NCBI GenBank assembly: GCA_964636985.1 | Contig: CAZWSX010000009.1 | Location: forward strand, 62,001 to 126,000 | Direction of reading: 5' to 3' | DNA: 64,000 nt | Source: CAZWSX01 sp964636985 | GTDB lineage: Bacteria; Planctomycetota; Planctomycetia; Pirellulales; Pirellulaceae | Shown here: positions 20,546 to 28,193 of the stretch, one piece after another | Layout: the number at the start of each line of letters is the position of its first letter | Numbering within the stretch: position 1 is the stretch's first letter | Notes under the pieces: model-generated | What the model was told of the DNA's origin: nothing | The model's database searches: none | The model's input: only the letters and a program-made list of their open reading frames with translations | Made by a program: the position numbers and the translations under genes

Positions 20546-22168
20546 ATGCGCAAATCGATCCTTGTTTCGTTGCTCCTCTTGGTGACAGTCGTTTCCGGGC
20601 GTTCGCTCTTGGCCGACAAACCCAAGCTGATCGGGCATTGGCCGCTCGCGAAAAATGCCAACGCTCAAGGTGACGCAGCTTTTGTGTCAAAGTCAAACAG
20701 CGTCACATTTGAAGTAGAGGGCCCCACACCCGGTTCGACCGCTGCGAAGTTCGACGGGCACCAAAGCGTGATCGAAGTCGCTCCGCACCAGTCGCTTCGT
20801 CTCGGCAAGAAACCGTTCACGATATCCCTTTGGGTCAACGCGGACGAAGCCGACGACACGCCGGGCGACCTGGTGTCGCTCTACGATCCTAAAACGCGAA
20901 CCGGCTTTCAACTCGGCATCTACAACCACTGGGGCGTGACGAACTCGCAGTCCAACACCCGGCAACTCCACTTCGGAATCGACCAGGGGAAGATCGAAGA
21001 GTCGTTTGCCGATCACGGCCAGCTTGGCAATGCGGTGTACGTGTTTTCGCTCTGCTCGCACGACAACAAACTGTATGCCTCGACGTGTCACGGTGGGGAA
21101 GGGGAGTCGGGCCGCGTCTTCCGTTACGAAGGAGGAGACCAGTGGACCGATCTAGGAAGCCCCGATGCGGCCAATGCCGTCTCGGCGATGGCCACGTTCA
21201 ACGGCAGCTTGTACGTCGCTACCAGCAAATACCGGCTGGCGGGTTCGGCGTTGTCGGAGTCGGCCAACACAACCTTCGGCGGACGAATCTATCGTTTGGA
21301 CGGCGATAAATGGGTTTTCTGCGGATCGCTCTCGCCCGAGACGGAAGGGGTGAGCAGCCTGATCGTTTTCCAAGGCAAACTGCACGCCGCTTCGCTTTAT
21401 CGCCCGGCGGGTTTCTTCGAGTATGAGGGTGGCGAATCGTGGAAGCCGCTGCCGCTACCTGAAGGAAGCAAACGTGTCGAAGCGACGACCGTTTTCAACG
21501 ATCGCCTGTACGCCACCTGCTACGACGAGGCCTCGATCTTTCGCTTTGATGGATCGAAGTGGGAAACCGTCGGCAAGCTTCCGGATTCGACGCAGACCTA
21601 TGGCTTCGCCATCTATCGGGGCTCTCTTTACGTGAGCGAATGGCCTAAGGGGCGAGTCTTTCGATACGACGGCAGTACCGATTGGAAAGATGTCGGTAGG
21701 TTGGGAGAAGAACTCGAGTCGATGCCGCTCCTGGTCTACAACGGCAAGATGTATGGCGGGACGTTGCCGCTGGCTGGCGTGTTTCGCTTCGACGAAGGGG
21801 ACGCCTGGAAGCTGGTGGGGCGAGTCGATGAAACGCCCGATGTGAAATACCGGCGCGCGTGGTCGATGGCTGTTTATCAAGGGCGATTGTTCGTGGGAGC
21901 GTTGCCCTCGGGCCGAGTGAAATCGATCGAAGCGGGCCGCAATGTCACGTGGGACCAGCCGTTCCCGTCCGGCTGGCATCATGTCAAAGCGGTCCGCGTT
22001 GCAGATAGGCTGCGGCTCTTCGTTGACGAGAAGCAGGTTGCCGAGTCGGCTTCTTTTGGAGGCACCGCGTTCGACCTCACCACGAATCAGCCCCTACAAA
22101 TCGGCTTCGGCGCCCAAGACTATTTCCGTGGGCGGATGGCTGACCTGCGAATCGAAGTCGGCGAATGA
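20546..22168 (+). CDS. Secreted LamG-like protein with an inserted seven-unit beta-propeller
   Basis: A 540-aa exported protein (signal peptide SILVSLLLLVTVVSGRSLLA). The ATG at 20546 has AGGA about 8 nt upstream; an ATG at 20537 is possible. Residues about 25-130 look like the first half of a LamG/concanavalin-type jellyroll (LIGHWPLAKNA, STAAKFDGHQSVIEV, KPFTISLWVNADEAD). Then come seven repeats of about 45 residues with the pattern V/I-x-x-F-NG-x-LY-A/V ... G-x-V-F-RYDG-x-x-W-x-x-VG, a Kelch-like propeller. The last 60 residues resume the jellyroll (GWHHVKAVRVADRLRLFVDE, QIGFGAQDYFRGRMADLRIE). The function is unknown; binding of extracellular glycans is a reasonable guess. It is isolated between rpoC and rpsL. 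Confidence 0.75.
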   Translation: MRKSILVSLLLLVTVVSGRSLLADKPKLIGHWPLAKNANAQGDAAFVSKSNSVTFEVEGPTPGSTAAKFDGHQSVIEVAPHQSLRLGKKPFTISLWVNADEADDTPGDLVSLYDPKTRTGFQLGIYNHWGVTNSQSNTRQLHFGIDQGKIEESFADHGQLGNAVYVFSLCSHDNKLYASTCHGGEGESGRVFRYEGGDQWTDLGSPDAANAVSAMATFNGSLYVATSKYRLAGSALSESANTTFGGRIYRLDGDKWVFCGSLSPETEGVSSLIVFQGKLHAASLYRPAGFFEYEGGESWKPLPLPEGSKRVEATTVFNDRLYATCYDEASIFRFDGSKWETVGKLPDSTQTYGFAIYRGSLYVSEWPKGRVFRYDGSTDWKDVGRLGEELESMPLLVYNGKMYGGTLPLAGVFRFDEGDAWKLVGRVDETPDVKYRRAWSMAVYQGRLFVGALPSGRVKSIEAGRNVTWDQPFPSGWHHVKAVRVADRLRLFVDEKQVAESASFGGTAFDLTTNQPLQIGFGAQDYFRGRMADLRIEVGE

Positions 22169-22233
22169 AATTCGCCGCTCCCTGGAGCCTGACGCCTAAA
22201 GCCTGGAGCCTCGCTCCAAGCCTCCATCTGGAG

Positions 22234-22262
22234 TTGACACCCGACCGTAATTTGATAGTTTC
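22234..22262 (+). promoter_or_regulatory. Possible promoter for rpsL-rpsG
   Basis: A consensus -35 TTGACA lies at 22234-22239, about 115 nt before rpsL. The -10 is unclear (GATAGT at 22254-22259 leaves a short 14-nt spacer). A new promoter is needed here because a terminator follows rpoC. Confidence 0.3.
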
Positions 22263-22353
22263 ATGGATTCCCTTGATCCCAAGTAAGGTCGTCCACTGGG
22301 GCTGGCCACGGTTTGGCCCGGTTTTGTGGTGGATTTGGAAGGTATTGGCGCTT

Positions 22354-22722
22354 ATGCCGACGATTAACCAACTGGTTCGCAAGCCACGACGCGATAAGCG
22401 GACGTTTAGCAAATCGCCCGTTCTGGAAAAAAGCCCCTTCAAACAGGGGGTCTGCCTCCTCGTCCGCACCATGACTCCGAAGAAGCCGAACTCGGCTCTG
22501 CGGAAGATCACCCGCGTGCGTTTGTCTAACGGCAAGGAAGTCACCGTTTACATCCCCGGCGAAGGCCATAACCTGCAAGAACACTCGATCGTGCTGGTGC
22601 GCGGCGGTCGTGTTCGCGACCTTCCTGGTGTTCGCTACCAAGTGGTCCGCGGTGCGCTGGACTGCCTCGGCGTCAACGGCCGCAAGCAATCGCGCAGCCG
22701 TTACGGTGCCAAGAAGAGCTAG
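22354..22722 (+). CDS. rpsL: 30S ribosomal protein S12
   Basis: A 122-aa decoding-centre protein. MPTINQLVRKPR is the canonical N-terminus, so the longer frame reaching back to 22165 is not real. The loops TPKKPNSALRK and GEGHNLQEHS are intact. Lys43 is retained, but the residue at position 88 in GGRVRDLPGV is Arg where E. coli and Mycobacterium have Lys (GGRVKDLPG). That substitution is a classical streptomycin-resistance change. rpsG follows after 100 nt that contain a strong hairpin. Confidence 0.97.
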   Translation: MPTINQLVRKPRRDKRTFSKSPVLEKSPFKQGVCLLVRTMTPKKPNSALRKITRVRLSNGKEVTVYIPGEGHNLQEHSIVLVRGGRVRDLPGVRYQVVRGALDCLGVNGRKQSRSRYGAKKS

Positions 22723-22736
22723 TTTTCTGTAGGGCA

Positions 22737-22761
22737 CACTGGCGTCTTTGGGACGCCAGTG
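22737..22761 (+). other. 10-bp hairpin in the rpsL-rpsG spacer
   Basis: CACTGGCGTC, loop TTTGG and GACGCCAGTG form a perfect 10-bp stem with no T tract. In E. coli S7 regulates its own translation through structure in this same spacer, so this is a candidate S7 control site. It could equally be a dispersed intergenic repeat. Confidence 0.4.
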
Positions 22762-22822
22762 CCACCCAATCAAAAGCCAATTCATCACATACGTTTGCCA
22801 CTCGAAGGTTTGAGATAGCGTC

Positions 22823-23293
22823 ATGGGTAAGATTACCGCGAGCCGTACCTCGCTGAAGCCGGATGCCCGATTTGGCTCGCTGCTCGTAAGCAAGTTCATC
22901 AACTGCATCATGTACAGCGGCAAGAAGAGCATTGCCCAGAAGATCGTTTACGATGCGATGGACATCATCAAAGAAAAGCTCCCCAACGTGGAGCCGATCG
23001 AGGTGTTCAACCAGGCACTCGAAAACGTGAAGCCGCACGTCGAAGTCCGTTCGCGCCGCGTCGGTGGTGCTGCGTACCAGGTTCCGATGCAGGTGAATCG
23101 CAATCGCCAACAATCGCTGGCCATTCGCTGGCTGCTCGAAGCGATCCGCGGAAAGAAGGGGCGACCCATGCACCTGAGCCTCGCCGACGAACTCATGGCT
23201 GCGTACAATCGAGAAGGCGCCGCGGTCACTAAGCGCGAAAACGTCCACAAGATGGCCGACGCCAACCGTGCCTTTTCGCACTTTGCCTGGTAA
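22823..23293 (+). CDS. rpsG: 30S ribosomal protein S7
   Basis: A 156-aa protein that nucleates assembly of the 30S head. Conserved segments are YSGKKSIAQKIVYDAMDII, the beta-hairpin region VKPHVEVRSRRVGGAAYQVP and RWLLEAIRGKKGR. The C-terminus NRAFSHFAW matches the family (…AHFRW). The length equals the standard short S7. A rho-independent terminator 23 nt after the stop separates it from fusA, which is unusual for a str operon. Confidence 0.97.
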   Translation: MGKITASRTSLKPDARFGSLLVSKFINCIMYSGKKSIAQKIVYDAMDIIKEKLPNVEPIEVFNQALENVKPHVEVRSRRVGGAAYQVPMQVNRNRQQSLAIRWLLEAIRGKKGRPMHLSLADELMAAYNREGAAVTKRENVHKMADANRAFSHFAW

Positions 23294-23316
23294 TTGGCTG
23301 TTTTCCGAATATCCGA

Positions 23317-23347
23317 AAACCGCGTGCGAGCAGCACGCGGTTTTTTT
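23317..23347 (+). terminator. Rho-independent terminator between rpsG and fusA
   Basis: AAACCGCGTGC (23317-23327), loop GAGCA and GCACGCGGTTT are followed by a run that includes seven T residues (23341-23347). This is a textbook intrinsic terminator, 43 nt before the fusA ATG. Confidence 0.9.
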
Positions 23348-23389
23348 GTATCCACATCAAATTGAACTCGGCTCAGGTTCGGCGAAGTC

Positions 23390-25474
23390 ATGTCGCGAAA
23401 ACTGGAAAACATCCGCAACATCGGGATCATTGCCCACATCGACGCAGGCAAGACGACGCTCACCGAGCACATGCTCTACTACAGTGGCGCCACCCATCGC
23501 GTCGGCGAGGTCGATAGCGGTACGACCACCACCGACAGTGACCCCGAAGAGCAGCAGCGCGGCATCACCATCTACGCGGCGTGCGTGACGTTCGAGTGGG
23601 GCACGTCGATCGTCAACTTGCTCGACACGCCCGGCCACGTCGATTTCACGGCCGAAGTGGAACGCTGCCTCCGCGTGCTCGACGGCGCCGTGGTCGTCTT
23701 CAGTGCCCGCGAAGGGGTCGAGGCCCAAAGCGAAACGGTTTGGCGGCAAGCCGACAAATACCACGTTCCGCGGATGGCCTTCATCAACAAGCTCGACCGC
23801 GAAGGGGCCGATTTCGAGGCCGTTTACGAAGAAATCGGCAAGCGATTGAACGCCGCGCCGGTGGCGGTGCAAATCCCAGTAGGGCAGGGGCCCGCCCACT
23901 TCGACAACCCGTTCCGCGGCGTGATCGACCTGGTGACCATGAAGATGCTCACCTTCGAAGGGGAAAAAGGGGTCAAGGTCATCGAGCAAGACATTCCGGC
24001 CGAGCTGCAGGACGACGCCGAAGCGTGGCGCGAGTCGATGCTTGAGACGCTTTACAACCACTCAAATTCGCTGGCCGAATTGGCCTTTGCGGAGCAACCG
24101 ATGACCGTCGAGGCCGTTCGCGCGGCCATTCGTGAAGCGACGCTGGCGATGAAGATCCAGCCCGTCTTTTGCGGGGCCGCGTTCCATCACATGGGCGTGC
24201 AACCGGTGCTGGATGGCGTTTCGTACTACCTTCCGAGCCCCGCCGACGTGCCGCCCGTAGAAGGGATGGTCATCGAGAAGAAGAAGGAAGTCCCCGGCAA
24301 ACGTTACGCAAAAATCGACGAGCCCTTTTGCGGCCTCGTCTTCAAAGTACTGCCCGCCAAGACGGGCGACATGTCGTGGATTCGCGTCTACTCGGGGCAA
24401 CTCAAATCCAACACGCGGGTGCTCAATCCCGGCAAGGACATCAAAGAGAACGTCGCCCAATTGTGGCACATTCATGCCACCAAGAAGGAAGAGCAAGTCG
24501 ACTCAGTGAACTGCGGCGACATCGTGGGCGTCATCGGATTGCGAGGTTCAGTGACGGGTGACACCATTTGCGATGCGCGCGAGCCGATCTTGCTGGAATC
24601 GATCAAATTCCCCGAGACCGTCATCTCGATGGCGATCGAGCCCGAAAGCACGACCGAACGGAAGAAATTGACCGACACGCTCGAGATGCTCAAGAAGCAG
24701 GACCCCACCGTGGCCGTGGTCGCCAACGAGACGGGGCAAACGCTCATCAGCGGGATGGGCGAACTGCACCTGGAAGTCATCAAAAACCGCTTGCTGCGCG
24801 ATTTCAAGCTCGACGTTCGCTTCCACAAGCCGCAAGTCAGCTACCGCGAATCGATCGCCAACCCCGTTGAAGTGACGGGCGAATGCAATCGCATGATCGC
24901 GGGGCAGCAACTGTTCGCCAAAGTGAAGCTGAGAATGGAGCCCTTCGAGAAAGGGCAACTTCCCGTCACCGTGCTTACACAACTGCCGCCGGGGAAGATT
25001 CCCGACGAGTTTTACCCCGTCATCATGGAAGAACTTAAAGCCGCCGGCGAAGGTGGCGGACGAATCGCCGGCTATCCGCTGATGAAGCTGAAAGTCACGG
25101 TAATCGACGCCGAAGCGAGCCTCGAAAACTCGGACGAGCGGGCATTCCGAATCGCGGCCAGCGACGCCTTCGAGCAAGGCCTCAACGCTGGTGGCAAGGT
25201 GCTGCTGGAGCCGATCATGAAGCTCGACATCGTGACGCCTGACGAGTACCTGGGCGACTTTGTCGGCGATTTGCAGCAGCGGCGGGCAATCATCGTGAAA
25301 ACCGACAATCGCGGCCGCATGACGACCATCGAGGCCAACGCACCGCTGCGAGAATTGTTTGGCTATTCCAGTGCGATGCGAAGCCTCAGCCAGGGTCGCG
25401 CAGGGTGCTCGATGGAGCCACTCCAGTACTCCCCTGCCCCGCCGGAAATTGTCAAAGAGTACGAATTGGAGTAA
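23390..25474 (+). CDS. fusA: Elongation factor G (divergent paralogue type)
   Basis: A 694-aa translocase GTPase with P-loop AHIDAGKT (15-22), RGIT (57-60), DTPGH (79-83) and FINKLD. Domain IV and V regions (PGKIPDEFYPVIMEELK, RRAIIVKTDNRGRMTTIEA, LREMFGYS-type motif LRELFGYSSAMRSLSQGR) are all present. Switch I reads DSGTTTTDSDPEEQQRGITI rather than the canonical ATMDWMEQEQERGITI, and a REGVEAQSETVWRQADKYHV segment follows the G3 motif. This resembles the second EF-G class (spdEFG) described in spirochaetes, planctomycetes and deltaproteobacteria; I recall a paralogue of this type in Rhodopirellula. The terminator upstream suggests expression separate from rpsL-rpsG. Confidence 0.92.
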   Translation: MSRKLENIRNIGIIAHIDAGKTTLTEHMLYYSGATHRVGEVDSGTTTTDSDPEEQQRGITIYAACVTFEWGTSIVNLLDTPGHVDFTAEVERCLRVLDGAVVVFSAREGVEAQSETVWRQADKYHVPRMAFINKLDREGADFEAVYEEIGKRLNAAPVAVQIPVGQGPAHFDNPFRGVIDLVTMKMLTFEGEKGVKVIEQDIPAELQDDAEAWRESMLETLYNHSNSLAELAFAEQPMTVEAVRAAIREATLAMKIQPVFCGAAFHHMGVQPVLDGVSYYLPSPADVPPVEGMVIEKKKEVPGKRYAKIDEPFCGLVFKVLPAKTGDMSWIRVYSGQLKSNTRVLNPGKDIKENVAQLWHIHATKKEEQVDSVNCGDIVGVIGLRGSVTGDTICDAREPILLESIKFPETVISMAIEPESTTERKKLTDTLEMLKKQDPTVAVVANETGQTLISGMGELHLEVIKNRLLRDFKLDVRFHKPQVSYRESIANPVEVTGECNRMIAGQQLFAKVKLRMEPFEKGQLPVTVLTQLPPGKIPDEFYPVIMEELKAAGEGGGRIAGYPLMKLKVTVIDAEASLENSDERAFRIAASDAFEQGLNAGGKVLLEPIMKLDIVTPDEYLGDFVGDLQQRRAIIVKTDNRGRMTTIEANAPLRELFGYSSAMRSLSQGRAGCSMEPLQYSPAPPEIVKEYELE

Positions 25475-25604
25475 CGCGTGACTCGAGGACACGGACGGCA
25501 ATGAATCACGCTTTAGCAGCCACTTTGCCGACTAAGGGAAATCTAACGCGCCAAGAATCTGAAAAAGTTCCTGCCGCTAGCGTTGGATTTCGAAATTTGG
25601 GCCG

Positions 25605-25633
25605 TTGACTGCCAGTTTGCTTACCTGTAAATT
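25605..25633 (+). promoter_or_regulatory. Candidate promoter of the S10 ribosomal operon
   Basis: TTGACT (25605-25610), exactly 17 nt and TAAATT (25628-25633) lie 114 nt before rpsJ. A 7-bp hairpin in the leader, CCTGATT/AATCAGG (about 25681-25698), follows and could be part of a leader control element. Confidence 0.6.
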
Positions 25634-25746
25634 CTGTGGTTTCCCCCAAAGGGAACGGAGTCGCCTGGGTGGAGTCAGAACCTGATTAAGCAATCAGGTC
25701 GCGATTACCTGGGTTTGGTACCAAGTTTCGAGTGAAGGACGTTTCC

Positions 25747-26070
25747 GTGGCCGCGCAACAAGAGTTCATCCGAATCCGTATGGAAGCCTACGACCATGCG
25801 ATTTTGGACCAAAGCGCCCAAGAAATCGTCGATGCCGCCAAGCGGACGCACTCGGAAGTGCACGGCCCGATTCCATTGCCGACTCGCGTCGAGCGATACA
25901 CCGTTTTGTCGGGTCCCACGATCGACAAGAAGGCTCGGCAACAGTTCGAAATTCGAACTCACAAGCGTTTGATCGATATCGTTCAGGCCACGGCCAAGAC
26001 GATTGAAGCGCTCAACAAACTGGGTTTGCCCGCTGGCGTTGATATCAAGATCAAGGCGGCAACCAGATAG
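25747..26070 (+). CDS. rpsJ: 30S ribosomal protein S10
   Basis: A 107-aa protein of the 30S head that also serves in NusB-NusG antitermination. FIRIRMEAYDHAILDQSA, the GPIPLPTRVERYTVLSGP loop and the C-terminal LPAGVDIKIK match the family. The GTG at 25747 was chosen because GAAGGA lies about 8 nt upstream; an in-frame GTG at 25732 overlaps that site. It is the first gene of the S10-spc cluster. Confidence 0.95.
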   Translation: MAAQQEFIRIRMEAYDHAILDQSAQEIVDAAKRTHSEVHGPIPLPTRVERYTVLSGPTIDKKARQQFEIRTHKRLIDIVQATAKTIEALNKLGLPAGVDIKIKAATR

Positions 26071-26189
26071 TTTTTTCATTCACTTTTCGCGGGATGGCGA
26101 CCCTATAGCTTGGAAGCCGGTCGGGTAAGCGGACGGCCCCATCCGTCCTGTCTCCCGCAGGCAAGCGACCATTAGCAAAGGCACGATTT

Positions 26190-26882
26190 ATGGCAAAGGG
26201 AATACTCGGCCGAAAGGTCGGGATGACGCAGATTTACGACGCTTCGGGCGCCTGCATTCCCGTGACGGTGGTCCATGCGGGTCCTTGCCATGTGCTGATG
26301 GTTCGCACCAAGGAAAAAGATGGCTACGAAGCTATCCAGTTGGGTTATGGCGATAAGCCTCGCCGCCTGGCCTCTCGTGCTGAGCGTGGTCACGTTGCCC
26401 CGCTGAGCAGCAAGCGATCGAAGGCCGCCGCTGCCGCTGGCGTTCAAGCCTCGGCCAAAGCCAACTGCGAGCCCAAGAAGTTCATTCGCGAACTGCGTGG
26501 CCTCACCGGCGAAGTCGGCAAGGAAATCACCGTCAGCGAACTGGACGGCGTGAAGGCTGTCGACGTCACCTCGTACAGCAAGGGGCGTGGCTTCTCGGGT
26601 GCCATGAAGCGGCACAACTTCGCCGGCCAACGAGCTACGCACGGTGTGAAGAAAGTCCACCGTCACATGGGTGGTACCGGCGCTCTGGCTGCGAACCGCG
26701 GTGGTGGTCGTATGAAGAAGGGCAAGAAGATGCCCGGTCGCTACGGCAACGAAAAGATCACCGTCCGCAACGTCCCCTTGGTGCGGATCGACAAGGACAA
26801 CGCCTTGTTGCTCATCAATGGCTCGGTCCCTGGACCGAACGGCGCGTTTGTCGTGATTCGCGAAACGAACAAGGTGGGTTAG
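26190..26882 (+). CDS. rplC: 50S ribosomal protein L3
   Basis: A 230-aa protein near the peptidyl transferase centre and an early assembly factor. GILGRKVGMTQIYDASGACI opens the protein, and the long internal loop (GVKKVHRHMGGTGALAANRG, GGRMKKGKKMPGRYGN) reaches toward the catalytic centre. The loop has Ala-Ala-Asn where many L3 proteins carry the methylated Gln (GQNQ), so that modification is probably lacking. AAAGG precedes the ATG. The 119-nt spacer from rpsJ contains a GGACGG/CCGTCC hairpin. Confidence 0.96.
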   Translation: MAKGILGRKVGMTQIYDASGACIPVTVVHAGPCHVLMVRTKEKDGYEAIQLGYGDKPRRLASRAERGHVAPLSSKRSKAAAAAGVQASAKANCEPKKFIRELRGLTGEVGKEITVSELDGVKAVDVTSYSKGRGFSGAMKRHNFAGQRATHGVKKVHRHMGGTGALAANRGGGRMKKGKKMPGRYGNEKITVRNVPLVRIDKDNALLLINGSVPGPNGAFVVIRETNKVG

Positions 26883-26938
26883 TCGCAGATTTACTGGACT
26901 TTTCTCACAACAGCTTTTGTTGATTTGGATACAGAATC

Positions 26939-27610
26939 ATGGCCTCGTTGACAGTTTACAACCGCGAAGGGAAGGAAGTCGGTAAGGTCGACATCGACCC
27001 CTCCGAGATCGCCCCCAAGGTGAGCCGCCAGTTGCTGCACGACGTGATCGTGATGTACCAGGCGAACCTGCGGCAAGGTACGCACAAGTCGAAAACGCGT
27101 TCGGAAGTTGCCGGTACTTCGAAGAAGATGTATCGCCAAAAGGGAACGGGCAACGCTCGTGCAGGTTCACGCCGCACGGGTATTCGCCGAGGCGGCGGAC
27201 ACATCTTCGCTTTGCTGCCGCGCGATTACTCGTATCGATTGCCCAAGAAGGCGATCCAAACGGCGACGCGGATGGCATTTGCCTCGAAGTTGCAAGAAAA
27301 CGAAGTGGTGGTGATCGACGACCTGTCGTTCCCCACGCCCAAGACCAAAGACTTCGCCAAGATGCTGTCGGCCTTGAAGATCGGCGGCATGTCGACCTTG
27401 GTCGCCATCGACAAGGCAGACGCCAACGTCTTCAAGAGCGGGCGGAACATCGAAGGCGTGTGCATTTCGCCTGTGTCGGAATGCAATGCCCTCAAGATTT
27501 TGAAGCCTCGCCGATTGCTGATCACCAAGGCAGCCCTGGAATCGGTTCGCACGCGGGCGAAGGAAATCAATTCAAAGAAGGCCGAAGCCGCCAAGGCCAG
27601 TGCTTCGTAA
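26939..27610 (+). CDS. rplD: 50S ribosomal protein L4
   Basis: A 223-aa protein lining the exit tunnel. The conserved tunnel loop reads KKMYRQKGTGNARAGSRRTG followed by RRGGGHIFALLPRDY. A conserved C-terminal half (PKTKDFAKMLSALKIG, SPVSECNALKILKPRRLLIT) precedes a short Ala/Lys-rich tail (KKAEAAKASAS). In E. coli L4 represses the S10 operon; whether it does so here is unknown. No clear ribosome-binding site precedes the ATG. Confidence 0.95.
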   Translation: MASLTVYNREGKEVGKVDIDPSEIAPKVSRQLLHDVIVMYQANLRQGTHKSKTRSEVAGTSKKMYRQKGTGNARAGSRRTGIRRGGGHIFALLPRDYSYRLPKKAIQTATRMAFASKLQENEVVVIDDLSFPTPKTKDFAKMLSALKIGGMSTLVAIDKADANVFKSGRNIEGVCISPVSECNALKILKPRRLLITKAALESVRTRAKEINSKKAEAAKASAS

Positions 27611-27669
27611 ACGACGGCGTATTGTGACGCAAAAGCATTGAGAAGAGCAAACGCCGGGAGTTGAATCAA

Positions 27670-28146
27670 ATGCCACCAGAAACCAAGAAGGTCGACACGA
27701 AGAAAGCGGACCCCAAAAAGGCCGACTCGAAGAAGGTCGACGCCAAGAAGGCGGACGCGAAGAAGCCGGACAGCAAGGCAAAGCCTGAGGCCGCCAAAGG
27801 CGAAGCCAAGAAAAAGGCTCCCAAGTCGGCGCCGGTGGAAGTAGTTGTGATCGAGCGTGGCTTGAAACTCGAACCGCACCAGGTTTTGCTTCGCACGCTG
27901 ATTACCGAAAAGAATGTCGGCCGATCGGAAAAGCTCAACGAGTACGCCTTCGAGGTGCATCCTCAGGCGGAAAAGATTGATGTCCGTAAGGCTGTCGAAG
28001 AGTTGTTCAAGGTTCGCGTCTCGAAGGTTCGAACGCAAAACCGCCTCGGCAAGGCCCGCCGCTACAAGAACCGTATCGGCACGACGAGCGGTTGGAAGAA
28101 GGCCCTGGTGACGTTGCATCCGGAAGACAAGATCAACTTCATCTAG
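27670..28146 (+). CDS. rplW: 50S ribosomal protein L23 with lysine-rich N-terminal extension
   Basis: A 158-aa protein; the globular L23 domain begins near residue 64 (GLKLEPHQVLLRTLITEKN) and contains the family's VRKAVEELFKVRVSKVRTQN and KARRYKNRIG. L23 sits at the tunnel exit and docks trigger factor and SRP. Preceding it is a roughly 60-residue extension made of six KKxDx pentapeptides (residues 6-35) and further Lys/Ala/Pro sequence, resembling histone H1-like tails. The ATG at 27670 follows GGGAG; an in-frame TTG at 27661 is less likely. The extension is absent from standard L23 (about 100 aa). Confidence 0.94.
   Translation: MPPETKKVDTKKADPKKADSKKVDAKKADAKKPDSKAKPEAAKGEAKKKAPKSAPVEVVVIERGLKLEPHQVLLRTLITEKNVGRSEKLNEYAFEVHPQAEKIDVRKAVEELFKVRVSKVRTQNRLGKARRYKNRIGTTSGWKKALVTLHPEDKINFI
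27685..27774 (+). repeat. Six 15-bp tandem repeats encoding KKxDx pentapeptides in rplW
   Basis: The coding sequence repeats AAG-AAG-(GYC/GCG/CCG)-GAC-NNN six times, giving KKVDT, KKADP, KKADS, KKVDA, KKADA and KKPDS. Synonymous variation between units indicates that the repeat is selected at protein level or is old. Confidence 0.85.
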
Positions 28147-28193
28147 TGCTTTGAGTTGTTGGCGAGACCTGACGCGAGAAGAGTGAGAGAATT

